From assembly GCA_947473475.1 (NCBI GenBank), contig CANJBZ010000007.1, forward strand, positions 48,422 to 112,421: 64,000 nt of DNA, in the 5' to 3' direction. A model generated the notes under the pieces. The model made no database searches. It had not been told where the DNA came from and saw only the letters and a list, made by a program, of their open reading frames with translations. Shown here one piece after another: positions 49,645 to 58,074 of the stretch. The position numbers and the translations under genes were made by a program. Within the stretch, counting starts at the first letter, position 1. Every line of letters starts with the position of its first letter. Origin of the DNA: Alphaproteobacteria bacterium (lineage in GTDB: Bacteria > Pseudomonadota > Alphaproteobacteria > Micropepsales > Micropepsaceae).

Positions 49645-50571
49645 ATGCCCAGCATCATCGTGCCTGCCCGCAATAACCCTGAATCGACCGCCAAGTGCCT
49701 TGGTTCGCTTCTGCTTTCGGTTAACCGTCTGCAGCTCAAATGCGAGTTCGTCCTGGTGGACGACGCCTCCGCGCCGGAGGAGCACATTCTGGATGTGTTT
49801 CGCCAGCATCGACTGAACGCGGCGGGGCACGAGACCAAGATCATCCGCTCGCACAAGCACCAGCACTATTCGGGCGTGTTTTCCATCGGCCTCGACAACG
49901 CCACGCGTGACGCCATCTTCTTCATCAGCAACGACATGATGGTGACGACGAGCTTCTTTCAGGCGCTGCTGCTGGTGTCGGCATTATCGGGAAAGCACGG
50001 GATTGTCCGCGGTACCTCCAACTACACCGACAGCCATTCGGAGCATCGGGTCGAGCCGCCCCAGCCGCTGCACACCTATCCCGAGATCGACGCCTTCTCG
50101 CGCAGCGTGTTCAGCGCCAATGGCTGCCGCTATGTCGAGGACAACGTGCTCTCCGGTGATGCCATCCTCATCAAACGCGAGCTCGTGGACGCCATCGGTG
50201 TGCTCGACCTGGGGTTCTTCGGGTATTTCGGCGATATCGATTACGGCATGCGAGCGCATCTCGCGGGTTTCAGGCTGGTGTGCGCCAAGGGGGCGTGGCT
50301 TCTGCATGAAGGCAGCGGCCACCTCGTGCGTGAGATGAACAAGGGCACGATCACCTTCGATCAGGCGCGCGACAGCCGTTACGCTCTAGTGGAAGAGGCC
50401 TATCGGGTGTTCCGGAAGAAATGGAACGTCGAGACGCCCGAACGCTGGATGGACGGCGGCGGAACGGAAGAGACCGTCCAATTTTTTCCGCACGCGCGCA
50501 CCCAGAGGGATAAAGTGGCGCTGAAATACGAGTTTCCGTCCTCGGCACGGGACGATCTCGAATTCTTTTGA
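49645..50571 (+). CDS. Glycosyltransferase family 2, copy 2
   Basis: 308 aa, start ATG at 49645 giving MPSIIVPARNNPESTAKCL. Same layout as copy 1: EFVLVDDASAPEEHI, HYSGVFSIGLDNATRD, FFISNDMMVTT, RGTSNYTDSHSEH, DNVLSGDAILIKRELV, FGYFGDIDYGMRAHLAGF, and the ending ALKYEFPSSARDDLEFF. By eye well over half of the residues agree with copy 1. The pair arose by duplication and was then separated by, or brought together around, the ferritin-like and DUF1835-like genes. Overlap or coupling with the downstream deacetylase gene is not seen (9-base gap). Confidence 0.87.
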   Translation: MPSIIVPARNNPESTAKCLGSLLLSVNRLQLKCEFVLVDDASAPEEHILDVFRQHRLNAAGHETKIIRSHKHQHYSGVFSIGLDNATRDAIFFISNDMMVTTSFFQALLLVSALSGKHGIVRGTSNYTDSHSEHRVEPPQPLHTYPEIDAFSRSVFSANGCRYVEDNVLSGDAILIKRELVDAIGVLDLGFFGYFGDIDYGMRAHLAGFRLVCAKGAWLLHEGSGHLVREMNKGTITFDQARDSRYALVEEAYRVFRKKWNVETPERWMDGGGTEETVQFFPHARTQRDKVALKYEFPSSARDDLEFF

Positions 50572-50580
50572 GGCGTAGAA

Positions 50581-51510
50581 ATGACCACCGCACTCGTCAC
50601 GCATCCGGCCTGTCTGAATCACGTGCCGCCGCCCGGCCACCCGGAACGGCCCGCGCGGCTGGCCGAAGTTCTGAAGGCCCTGGACGCGCCCGAGTTCGGT
50701 CCGCTGCTGCGCAAGGAAGCGCCCAAAGCGGACAGGGAGGCGCTTGTCCGTGTCCATGATGGCGACTTTGTCGACGAGCTGCTGGAGGCGATGCCGTCAT
50801 CGGGCTACATGCAGGTGGATTCCGATACCATTGCGTCCCCCGGCACGGCAGAAGCTATTTTGCGCGGCGCGGGGGCTGTGCTGCTTGCCATCGACATGGT
50901 GATGGCGGGCGAGGCCAACCATGTGTTTTGCGCGGTTCGCCCGCCAGGCCATCACGCGACGCCCGAACGCGCCATGGGGTTTTGTTTTTTCAACAATATT
51001 GCCATTGGCGCGCAGTACGCCCGCGCCAAGCACGGACTGCGCCGGGTTGCCGTCGTCGATTTCGACGTCCATCACGGCAACGGCACGCAGGATGCGTTTT
51101 CCTTTAACCCGGAGTTGTTCTACGCCTCCACGCATCAGTCCCCGCTCTATCCCGGCACTGGCATGCGCGAGGAAACCGGCGTTGCCCACAACATTGTTAA
51201 CGCGCCGCTCTCTCCCGGCGCGGGTGGGCCGGAATTCCGCCGCGCTTTCGAGCGCGAAATTCTGCCGGCGCTGCGCCGCTTCAACCCCGAACTGATCATG
51301 ATCTCCGCCGGGTTCGATGCCCATCGAGACGATCCTCTGGCGCAGCTTCGATTGGACGAAAGCGATTACGCCTGGGCCACGGGGCAACTGTGCGCCGTGG
51401 CGAAAGAAACCGCCCAAAGCCGCGTTGTCTCAACGCTTGAGGGCGGCTATGACCTGGAGGCGACGGCGGCCTCGGCTGCCGCCCATGTGCGCGCCCTGAT
51501 GGCCGCCTGA
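50581..51510 (+). CDS. Histone deacetylase family (class II-like) amidohydrolase
   Basis: 309-residue zinc amidohydrolase of the acetoin-utilisation/acetylpolyamine/HDAC superfamily. HPERPARL (20-27), GHHA with H124-H125, zinc ligands D162 and H164 (DFDVHHGNGT) and D246 (AGFDAHRDDP), and GGYD near the end are all in place, so it should be active. Bacterial relatives deacetylate polyamines, protein lysines or small molecules. Start at 50581; it sits 14 bases before xseB, probably in the same transcript. Confidence 0.9.
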   Translation: MTTALVTHPACLNHVPPPGHPERPARLAEVLKALDAPEFGPLLRKEAPKADREALVRVHDGDFVDELLEAMPSSGYMQVDSDTIASPGTAEAILRGAGAVLLAIDMVMAGEANHVFCAVRPPGHHATPERAMGFCFFNNIAIGAQYARAKHGLRRVAVVDFDVHHGNGTQDAFSFNPELFYASTHQSPLYPGTGMREETGVAHNIVNAPLSPGAGGPEFRRAFEREILPALRRFNPELIMISAGFDAHRDDPLAQLRLDESDYAWATGQLCAVAKETAQSRVVSTLEGGYDLEATAASAAAHVRALMAA

Positions 51511-51524
51511 ACAAGGGACGATCC

Positions 51525-51779
51525 ATGCCGGACAAAGGCGAGGCCAAGACCCTGGCCGTTGAAGAATTGAGCTTCGAAGCTGCCCTTGCCGAGCTGGAAG
51601 ATATCGTTTCGCGGCTCGAACAGGGCGAAGTAGACTTGGAAGATTCCATCGCTTTGTATGAGCGCGGCAATGCTTTGCGCGCCCATTGCGAGAAAAAGCT
51701 CAAGGGCGCCGAAGCGCGGCTCGAGAAGATCGTGCTCGGGCCGGATGGCGCCCGTGGCACGGAGCCCATGGAACTATAG
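51525..51779 (+). CDS. xseB: Exodeoxyribonuclease VII small subunit
   Basis: 84 aa, start behind AAGGGACG. FEAALAELEDIVSRLEQGEVDLEDSIALYERG (18-49) is the XseB signature, followed by the helical CEKKLKGAEARLEKIV. It partners the large subunit XseA (not in this window) to degrade single-stranded DNA. The place directly before ispA is a conserved bacterial arrangement. Confidence 0.93.
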   Translation: MPDKGEAKTLAVEELSFEAALAELEDIVSRLEQGEVDLEDSIALYERGNALRAHCEKKLKGAEARLEKIVLGPDGARGTEPMEL

Positions 51780-51795
51780 GGCTGAGGCATACCCC

Positions 51796-52701
51796 ATGAA
51801 ACACGACGCGCCTCTGGCGCCCATCGAGCCGGCGTTTGCGGAGACGGCCGCGTTCATGGAAGCGACCTTGGACGTGCTGCTGCCCAAAGCGGGTGGCCCG
51901 GAAGCGCAGCTGATGGAAGCCATGCGCTACGCGGTTATGGGCGGCGGCAAGCGTCTGCGCGCATTTCTGGTCCTGCAAAGCGGCCGCCTGTTTGGCGTCG
52001 ATCGCGGCGCGCTTGGCAGGGTGGCGGCGGCGGTGGAATGCCTGCACGCCTATTCGCTGGTGCATGACGATCTGCCGGCTATGGACAATGACGACATGCG
52101 CCGCGGCAAACCGACCGTGCACAAGGCCTACGATGAGGCCACCGCAATCCTCGTGGGCGATGCGCTGCTTACGCTGGCGTTCGGTCTCATTGCCTCGCCC
52201 GAGGCGCATGGCGATCCATACGTGCGGTGCGAACTCATCGCCAAACTGGCGAGCGCGGCAGGGCATGGCGGCATGGTCGGCGGCCAGATGATGGACCTCA
52301 CCTCCGAAGGCCGCAGCCCGGAGTTGGCCCAGATCACAAGACTTGCGCGCATGAAGACCGCTGCACTCATCACCTTTGCCTGTGAGACCGGGCCGATCAT
52401 GGGACGCGCGTCGGCAACCGCGCGGCAGGCGCTCAGCGCCTATGGCCAGGAGCTTGGGCTTGCCTATCAGGTGGCGGACGATCTCCTCGATCTTGAAGGC
52501 ACGCCTGAAGAAGTCGGCAAGAATGTTGGCAAAGACGAAGCCCGGGGCAAAGCCACCATTGCTTCCGTTTTGGGCCGCGAGAGAGCCCGCGCCCAGGCTG
52601 AAGCTATGGTCTCGCAAGCGGCTGCTCACCTTGATTTGTTCGACGATAAAGCCGATCTTTTGCGCGCCGCAGCACGCTTTGTGGTCGCCCGTAAGGCTTG
52701 A
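51796..52701 (+). CDS. ispA: Polyprenyl (farnesyl/geranyl) diphosphate synthase
   Basis: 301-residue trans-prenyltransferase that condenses IPP with allylic diphosphates to FPP. Start at 51796, 16 bases after xseB. GGGKRLRAFLVL (49-60), first Asp-rich motif DDLPAMDNDD (91-100, DDx4D form), RRGKPTVHKAYDEATAILVGDALLT, and second motif DDLLD (228-232). The small-residue position five before the first motif (HAYSLVHDD) is typical of bacterial FPP synthases. Feeds from the DXS pathway encoded next door. Confidence 0.92.
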   Translation: MKHDAPLAPIEPAFAETAAFMEATLDVLLPKAGGPEAQLMEAMRYAVMGGGKRLRAFLVLQSGRLFGVDRGALGRVAAAVECLHAYSLVHDDLPAMDNDDMRRGKPTVHKAYDEATAILVGDALLTLAFGLIASPEAHGDPYVRCELIAKLASAAGHGGMVGGQMMDLTSEGRSPELAQITRLARMKTAALITFACETGPIMGRASATARQALSAYGQELGLAYQVADDLLDLEGTPEEVGKNVGKDEARGKATIASVLGRERARAQAEAMVSQAAAHLDLFDDKADLLRAAARFVVARKA

Positions 52702-52725
52702 TCGTCGAGCCATTTAGAGAGTTCC

Positions 52726-54645
52726 GTGACAGCTTCCTCCAAAACGCCTTTGCTGGACACCGTCCAAGAGCCAGCCGACTTGCGTGCGCTTCCGCGTGAG
52801 CAGTTGGGGCAGCTCGCGTCGGAACTGCGTCAGGAAACGGTCGATGTTGTCTCGGTCACCGGCGGCCATCTTGGCGCGGGACTGGGCGTGGTGGAACTCA
52901 CCGTCGCTCTGCATCGGGTATTCGATACGCCGCGCGACAGACTGATCTGGGACGTCGGGCACCAATCCTACCCGCACAAGATCCTCACCGGCCGCCGCGC
53001 GCGCATGCGGACGCTGCGTCAGGCCGGTGGCATTTCCGGTTTCACCAAGCGCAGCGAAAGCGTCTACGACCCATTCGGCACTGCGCATTCCTCGACCTCG
53101 ATTTCCGCAGGTGTTGGATTCGCTGTGGCGCGCGATCTTGCTGCCAGCAAGCATCACGTCGTCTGCGTGATCGGCGATGGCGCCATGAGCGCCGGCATGG
53201 CCTATGAGGCCATGAACAACGCGGGCGCCATGAAAGAGCGCCTGATCGTCATTCTGAACGACAACGACATGTCGATCGCCCCGCCGGTCGGCGCGATGAG
53301 CGCCTACCTGGCGCGGCTGGTGTCGAGCCAGACCTATCGCGGCCTGCGTGGCAAGCTCAAGCGGTTGATGCAGCGCTTTCCCCGGTTCTTCCGCGTTGCG
53401 GCGCGCCGCACGGAAGAATATGCGCGCGGCTTCTGGATGGGCGGCACGCTGTTCGAGGAGCTGGGCTTTTATTACGTCGGCCCCATCGACGGCCATAATC
53501 TCGATCACCTGATCCCGGTGCTTGAGAATGTGCGCGACACGGATACCGGCCCGACGCTCGTGCATGTGGTGACGAAGAAGGGCAAGGGCTACGCGCCGGC
53601 GGAAGCCTCGTCCGACAAATTCCACGGCGTCTCGAAATTCAACGTCCTTACCGGCGAGCAGAAAAAGGGCGCGGCGGGTCCCCCGAGCTACACCAAGGTG
53701 TTCGCCGACGCCCTCGTTAGGGAAGCCGAGCGCGACGAGAAGATCGTGGGCATCACAGCGGCCATGCCATCGGGCACGGGGCTCGACGTCTTCGCCAAGC
53801 GGTTCCCGCAGCGATTCTTCGATGTCGGCATTGCCGAACAGCACGCGGTGACGTTCGCGGCCGGATTGGCGGCGGAAGGCTATCGCCCATTCGCGGCGAT
53901 CTATTCGACATTCCTGCAGCGCGGCTACGATCAGATCGTCCATGACGTGGCGATACAATCGCTGCCGGTGCGCTTTGCCATCGACCGCGCCGGGCTGGTC
54001 GGCGCTGACGGTCCGACGCATGCGGGCGCTTTCGACACGACATTTTTGACGACGCTTCCGGGCTTCGTCGTCATGGCGGCGGGCGATGAGGCTGAGTTGA
54101 TGCATATGGTCGCCACGGCGCGCACCATCGACGATCGCCCAAGCGCCTTCCGCTATCCGCGCGGCGAGGGCATCGGCGTTGCGTTGCCCGAGATCGGCGA
54201 GCCGCTCGCACTGGGCAAGGGCCGGATTTTGCGCGAAGGAAGCACCGTCGCGATCCTGAATTTCGGGTCGCGTCTGGCGGAATGCCTGAAGGCGGCGGAG
54301 AAATTCTCTGCCTACGGATTATCGGCCACCGTCGCCGATGCACGCTTTGCCAAGCCGCTGGACACCGATCTCGTGCGCCGCCTGGCGCGCGAACATGAAG
54401 TGCTGCTGACCGTCGAAGAAGGTTCGGCCGGCGGCTTCGGCGCGCATGTACTGCACTTCCTGGCCTGGGACGGTCAGCTCGACAAAGGCCTGAAGATCCG
54501 CAGCCTCACACTTCCCGACCGCTTCATCGATCAGGACAGCCCGGAGCGTATGTACGAGGCCGCGGGGCTGGACGCCAAAGCCATGGTTGCGGCCGCCTTG
54601 TCGGCATTGGGGCGGGACCGCGATGCCGCTGCTGTACGCGGCTGA
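52726..54645 (+). CDS. dxs: 1-deoxy-D-xylulose-5-phosphate synthase
   Basis: 639 aa, GTG start at 52726, matching the usual length. First enzyme of the MEP isoprenoid pathway, joining pyruvate and glyceraldehyde 3-phosphate with thiamine diphosphate. Landmarks: [15 protein letters not shown], the TPP motif [23 protein letters not shown] (about 148-184), [19 protein letters not shown] and [17 protein letters not shown]. Cytoplasmic. In one run with xseB and ispA. Confidence 0.96.
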   Translation: MTASSKTPLLDTVQEPADLRALPREQLGQLASELRQETVDVVSVTGGHLGAGLGVVELTVALHRVFDTPRDRLIWDVGHQSYPHKILTGRRARMRTLRQAGGISGFTKRSESVYDPFGTAHSSTSISAGVGFAVARDLAASKHHVVCVIGDGAMSAGMAYEAMNNAGAMKERLIVILNDNDMSIAPPVGAMSAYLARLVSSQTYRGLRGKLKRLMQRFPRFFRVAARRTEEYARGFWMGGTLFEELGFYYVGPIDGHNLDHLIPVLENVRDTDTGPTLVHVVTKKGKGYAPAEASSDKFHGVSKFNVLTGEQKKGAAGPPSYTKVFADALVREAERDEKIVGITAAMPSGTGLDVFAKRFPQRFFDVGIAEQHAVTFAAGLAAEGYRPFAAIYSTFLQRGYDQIVHDVAIQSLPVRFAIDRAGLVGADGPTHAGAFDTTFLTTLPGFVVMAAGDEAELMHMVATARTIDDRPSAFRYPRGEGIGVALPEIGEPLALGKGRILREGSTVAILNFGSRLAECLKAAEKFSAYGLSATVADARFAKPLDTDLVRRLAREHEVLLTVEEGSAGGFGAHVLHFLAWDGQLDKGLKIRSLTLPDRFIDQDSPERMYEAAGLDAKAMVAAALSALGRDRDAAAVRG

Positions 54646-54733
54646 GGCATAGGCACGAGGGATAGGGAAATCCCCCCTTTTCGTCACGCGCCTTCTCTTG
54701 GCGAAATTCTACTGACTGCCTACGACGGGGATC

Positions 54734-55486
54734 ATGCCGGATCGAACCGAACGCGCCGACGTTTTCCTTGTCAGCCACGGCTTTGCCGCAAGCAGAGCCG
54801 AGGCGCAAGCCGCCATCCGCGCCGGAAACGTGGAGGCGGACGGACACAAAGTCACCAAACCAGCGCAGAGATTGCACGCGAGTATGAACATCAGTTACGA
54901 ACCGGCACATCCCTATGTTTCCCGCGGAGGCGTCAAGCTTGCCGCGGCTTTGGATCATTTCTCCTTGTCGCCGCAGGGCCGTCTGTGTCTGGACATTGGC
55001 GCGTCCACGGGCGGCTTCACGCAGGTGCTGCTCGAACGCGGGGCCACGCGGGTTTACGCGGTCGATGTCGGCCACGGGCAGCTCCATCCCAGGATTTCCT
55101 CCGATCCGCGCGTGAAGCGCGTCGAAGGGATGAACGCCCGCGACCTGACCGCGGCGAAAGTTCCCGAGCCGCCACAAGTCATTACCGCCGATGTCAGCTT
55201 CATCAGCCTGAAGCTGGCGGTGCCGCCCGCGCTTCACCTCGCCTCGCCGGATGCCTGGGCGGTGTTGTTGGTCAAGCCGCAGTTTGAAGTGGGACCGTTA
55301 GGTGTCAGCCGCCGTGGGATCGTTAAAGACGACGACCTTCGTGAAGCGGCGCTTGCCGATGTAACCGCTTGGGTCAAATCCCAGGGCTGGCAGGTGCTCG
55401 GCTCGATGGACAGCCCCATTCCCGGCGGCGAAGGCAACCGCGAATACCTCCTCGCCGCCAAACGCGCCGAACCCATCCGGAAGTAG
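54734..55486 (+). CDS. tlyA: TlyA-type rRNA 2'-O-methyltransferase
   Basis: 250 aa. S4 RNA-binding domain at about 5-65 (ADVFLVSHGFAASRAEAQAAIRAGNV), then an FtsJ-like methyltransferase domain: YVSRGGVKLAAAL (58-70), SAM motif CLDIGASTGGFT, VDVGHGQL, and VKPQFEVG. TlyA proteins methylate 16S and 23S rRNA (capreomycin sensitivity in mycobacteria). It follows dxs by 88 bases, as in many alphaproteobacteria. Confidence 0.92.
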   Translation: MPDRTERADVFLVSHGFAASRAEAQAAIRAGNVEADGHKVTKPAQRLHASMNISYEPAHPYVSRGGVKLAAALDHFSLSPQGRLCLDIGASTGGFTQVLLERGATRVYAVDVGHGQLHPRISSDPRVKRVEGMNARDLTAAKVPEPPQVITADVSFISLKLAVPPALHLASPDAWAVLLVKPQFEVGPLGVSRRGIVKDDDLREAALADVTAWVKSQGWQVLGSMDSPIPGGEGNREYLLAAKRAEPIRK

Positions 55487-55912
55487 TTTCTTTCCCCGTC
55501 GTTACGGCAGGGCTATCGCATATTCGGATTCAGCGAGAAATTTTGAGGCGAAATTGCCTCCCCCTCGTGGGGAGGCCGAAATTGGTCGCGCATTCGCGAG
55601 CAATTTCGGGTGGGGGGAGCCTGTCCGCGACAATCCCCCCACCCGAAATGCCTCGCGGCGGAAGCCGCTTCGACATTTCGACCTCCCCACAAGGGGGAGA
55701 TAATTCAATATGCGATAGCCCTGCCGTTGTTACGGGGGAAGCATGCCCCGCACTTGATGCGGGGTGGCGCGCCCCCGGGTCCGCGCAAAGCGCGGCCCGA
55801 GGGTAAACTCCGCGCGACGAAGGGGGCGCGGACGGTAAGGAGCGGCGCTGTCGTGCGCCCTTCGAGGCCCGACTCCGCCGGACGCTTCAGGATGACGAGA
55901 TTGGGTTTGCCC
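55487..55912. repeat. 426-base non-coding region with nested palindromic MITE-like element
   Basis: No gene. The element 55504-55727 is bounded by perfect 21-base terminal inverted repeats (ACGGCAGGGCTATCGCATATT and complement). Inside, ATTTCGGGTGGGGGGA (55603-55618) pairs with TCCCCCCACCCGAAAT (55634-55649), and CTCCCC/GGGGAG arms flank it, so the whole could fold into one long hairpin. A second repeat follows: the CCTTCGAGG...TTCAGGATGACG palindrome at about 55858-55898, also seen at 33.7 kb, plus GCCCCGCACTTGATGCGGGG at 55747-55766. Confidence 0.75.
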
Positions 55913-56893
55913 TTACCGCGGCACTCTTGTCGCCACTGTGGCGGGTGCTGCGGGTGGCGCCGGCTCCTTCAGCGCGCGTTGAAAGATGTAGACCGACACA
56001 GCTTTGAGTTCTTCGGGCTTTAGCGTCTTTCCGAACCCCGGCATGACGCCGCGGCGTCCCTTGGTGATCGTTTCGACAATCGATGCCTTGTCCGACCCGT
56101 ACAGGAATGTTTCCTTGCGCGTCAGGTTGGCCGAGCCGAGCGCCGGATTGCCGGTGCCTTCTTCGGTATGGCAGTCGAAGCAATTGCCCTTCGCGTTATC
56201 GAGAAACAGCTCCTTGCCCTTAACCGCTTTGGCGGTATCCGCCTTCTGGCCGCTGAGCTGCAGGACATATTCCGCCATGGCGTCGATGTCTTCCGCACTC
56301 ACCGTCTTGATCTTGCCGTAGTCGCCGAGGTCGTGCTCGTTGCGATATTGCGGATCGAACGCCAGCATGTCGGCTTCGACGCCGCGCGCATACGCCTCGC
56401 CGGAGCGCACGCCATAACGCACCGTCCACTCGATGTCTGACGGATGCTTGGTGATGCCGCCCGAATCCAAATCGTCGCCCGAAAAACGCCAATCGTCGTC
56501 GGTAAGATCAGGGGCGTGTGCCTCCGCCTTGCCTTTCAAATCCTCGCCGTGACACGCGGCGCAATTCTTGTCGTAGACGGCTTTGCCAAGCAGGGTGGCT
56601 TGTGCGTTGAGGCGGATGGATTTGACGATGTCGTTGACCGGCACGTTCACGAGTTCTTCGGCACGCGCGACGAATTCGCCGTATTCCTCTTCGCTAACGC
56701 CTTCGGAAAGCGGATGTCCGCCTGCCGGGCCGGCTTTCTTTTCGCCAGCATCCGCAGTGGCGGCAGGCGGTGGCGCTGCTGCCGGCTGCGGCGCGCTTGC
56801 CTGCTGCTGATTGCACGCGGCTAGGGTCAGTACGGCAGCACCTGCCAGGACGAAAGAACGAAGCTTGCTCATGTGCTTTCGTTGCGGATGCAT
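55913..56893 (-). CDS. Dihaem c-type cytochrome lipoprotein
   Basis: 326 aa from the ATG at 56893 (56872 is an alternative start, 319 aa). Lipobox LAAC (C27), then an Ala/Pro-rich linker (30-58). Two haem sites: CAACH (111-115) and CFDCH (238-242), each with a later Met candidate; MPGFG (284-288) is the likely ligand of the second. Sequence GKAVYDKNCAACHG and the two-domain plan resemble the soluble part of CcoP/FixP of cbb3 oxidase, but no CcoNOQ genes are nearby. Probably a periplasmic electron carrier. Minus-strand, after the repeat region. Confidence 0.85.
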   Translation of the reverse strand: MHPQRKHMSKLRSFVLAGAAVLTLAACNQQQASAPQPAAAPPPAATADAGEKKAGPAGGHPLSEGVSEEEYGEFVARAEELVNVPVNDIVKSIRLNAQATLLGKAVYDKNCAACHGEDLKGKAEAHAPDLTDDDWRFSGDDLDSGGITKHPSDIEWTVRYGVRSGEAYARGVEADMLAFDPQYRNEHDLGDYGKIKTVSAEDIDAMAEYVLQLSGQKADTAKAVKGKELFLDNAKGNCFDCHTEEGTGNPALGSANLTRKETFLYGSDKASIVETITKGRRGVMPGFGKTLKPEELKAVSVYIFQRALKEPAPPAAPATVATRVPR

Positions 56894-57018
56894 GTCCATC
56901 GCCTTGATCCCCTTAAGCTTGCGCACGAATGACGGCCCTTGGATATTATACGCCAAAGGGAACCAACGCCCTCAATAATCGCAAGGCTACCGCGGTCGCA
57001 TAGGGCGAACGCCCGATA

Positions 57019-58044
57019 TCAGGGTGAGAGTGCGCCGGCTGCGAGCCGTGTCTCCAAAATCGAAAACGCCGATCGCGTCGGGATAAGTCGCGCTGCCGCA
57101 AATCCCGCCTGTTCCAGCAGCGCGTTAAATTCCGGCAATGTCCGCTCTTTGGCGCCGGGAAACAGCACCATCATGTCCATGTCCGAGAGGAAGCTGGTGG
57201 CGTCGGTTTTCCCCGGCGTAAGATCGAGAACGCGCTCCACGATAATCAGCCGCGCGTCCCGCCGCATAGCGGCGCGGCAATTCCCGAGAATCTTCAGGCA
57301 AGAGCCATCGTCCCAATCGTGCAATATCTGGCTGAGCACATAGACGTCCGCGTCTGCCGGTACCCGCTCGAAAAAGTCGCCGGCTTCGGCGGTTAAGCGG
57401 TGGGTCACCTCCGCATTTGCGACCACCCCTTCCTGATCGAACAGAACGGCGCATAGTTCAGGGACACGCGCCAACGCGGCCCTGACGAAGCCACCATTTC
57501 CGCCGCCGACATCGACCAGCAGCTTCACGCCGGAAAAATCGTAGGCGTCGAGCACGGCCGCGTGGCGGTCATCGGGGCTGTGCTGCATGAACGCGTCGAA
57601 CAAGCGCCCTTCGTCCGGGTGCGCCTCCAGATATTCGAAATTGGGCATACCGAACACAGCTTCGAAGGCGGGCTTTCCGCTTCGGATCGTATCTTCCATC
57701 GCGGCCCAGGCAGACCAATTGCTGGCCATCGTCCAATAGCGCGCTGCGTGATGCAGCGTCGGCTGATTGCCGCTGCGGAGGAACTGCGACTTGCTTGTGT
57801 GCGCGATGGTACCATCCGCATCGACGGCAAAAATACCGAATGCCGCAAGTGCCCGGCAAAGCCGCAACAGCATCTCCGGATGGGCGCCCGCTTCGCGCGC
57901 CAGGCCCTCCACGGAACGCGGTTGATCGGCAATGCGGTCGGCCAAGCCGAGCGACGCCGCCACCTCAAGCATTTTGGAAATCTGAAACGCACGAAGCAGC
58001 ACCCGCATCTCTGCCAGTGCTGCTTCGTCACGCGTTTCGTTCAA
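57019..58044 (-). CDS. SAM-dependent O-methyltransferase family protein
   Basis: 341 aa. N-terminal winged-helix dimerisation region (about 10-100, AFQISKMLEVAASLGLADRIA) and C-terminal Methyltransf_2 domain: SAM-binding DVGGGNGG (178-185), LFDQEGVV, and LHDWDD (241-246) with the catalytic-type His242. These enzymes typically methylate phenolic hydroxyls or small aromatic acceptors in secondary metabolism. Located 30 bases after the stop of the gene at 58075-59289 and in the same direction. Substrate unknown. Confidence 0.87.
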   Translation of the reverse strand: MNETRDEAALAEMRVLLRAFQISKMLEVAASLGLADRIADQPRSVEGLAREAGAHPEMLLRLCRALAAFGIFAVDADGTIAHTSKSQFLRSGNQPTLHHAARYWTMASNWSAWAAMEDTIRSGKPAFEAVFGMPNFEYLEAHPDEGRLFDAFMQHSPDDRHAAVLDAYDFSGVKLLVDVGGGNGGFVRAALARVPELCAVLFDQEGVVANAEVTHRLTAEAGDFFERVPADADVYVLSQILHDWDDGSCLKILGNCRAAMRRDARLIIVERVLDLTPGKTDATSFLSDMDMMVLFPGAKERTLPEFNALLEQAGFAAARLIPTRSAFSILETRLAAGALSP

Positions 58045-58074
58045 CGGAGTGCCAGTTGCCTTACTGCCGGTGGT

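Noticed and set aside
55913..56893. Calling the dihaem cytochrome CcoP of cbb3 oxidase
   Set aside because: It is a lipoprotein without the CcoP membrane helix and with no ccoNOQ nearby; only the soluble haem domains are similar.
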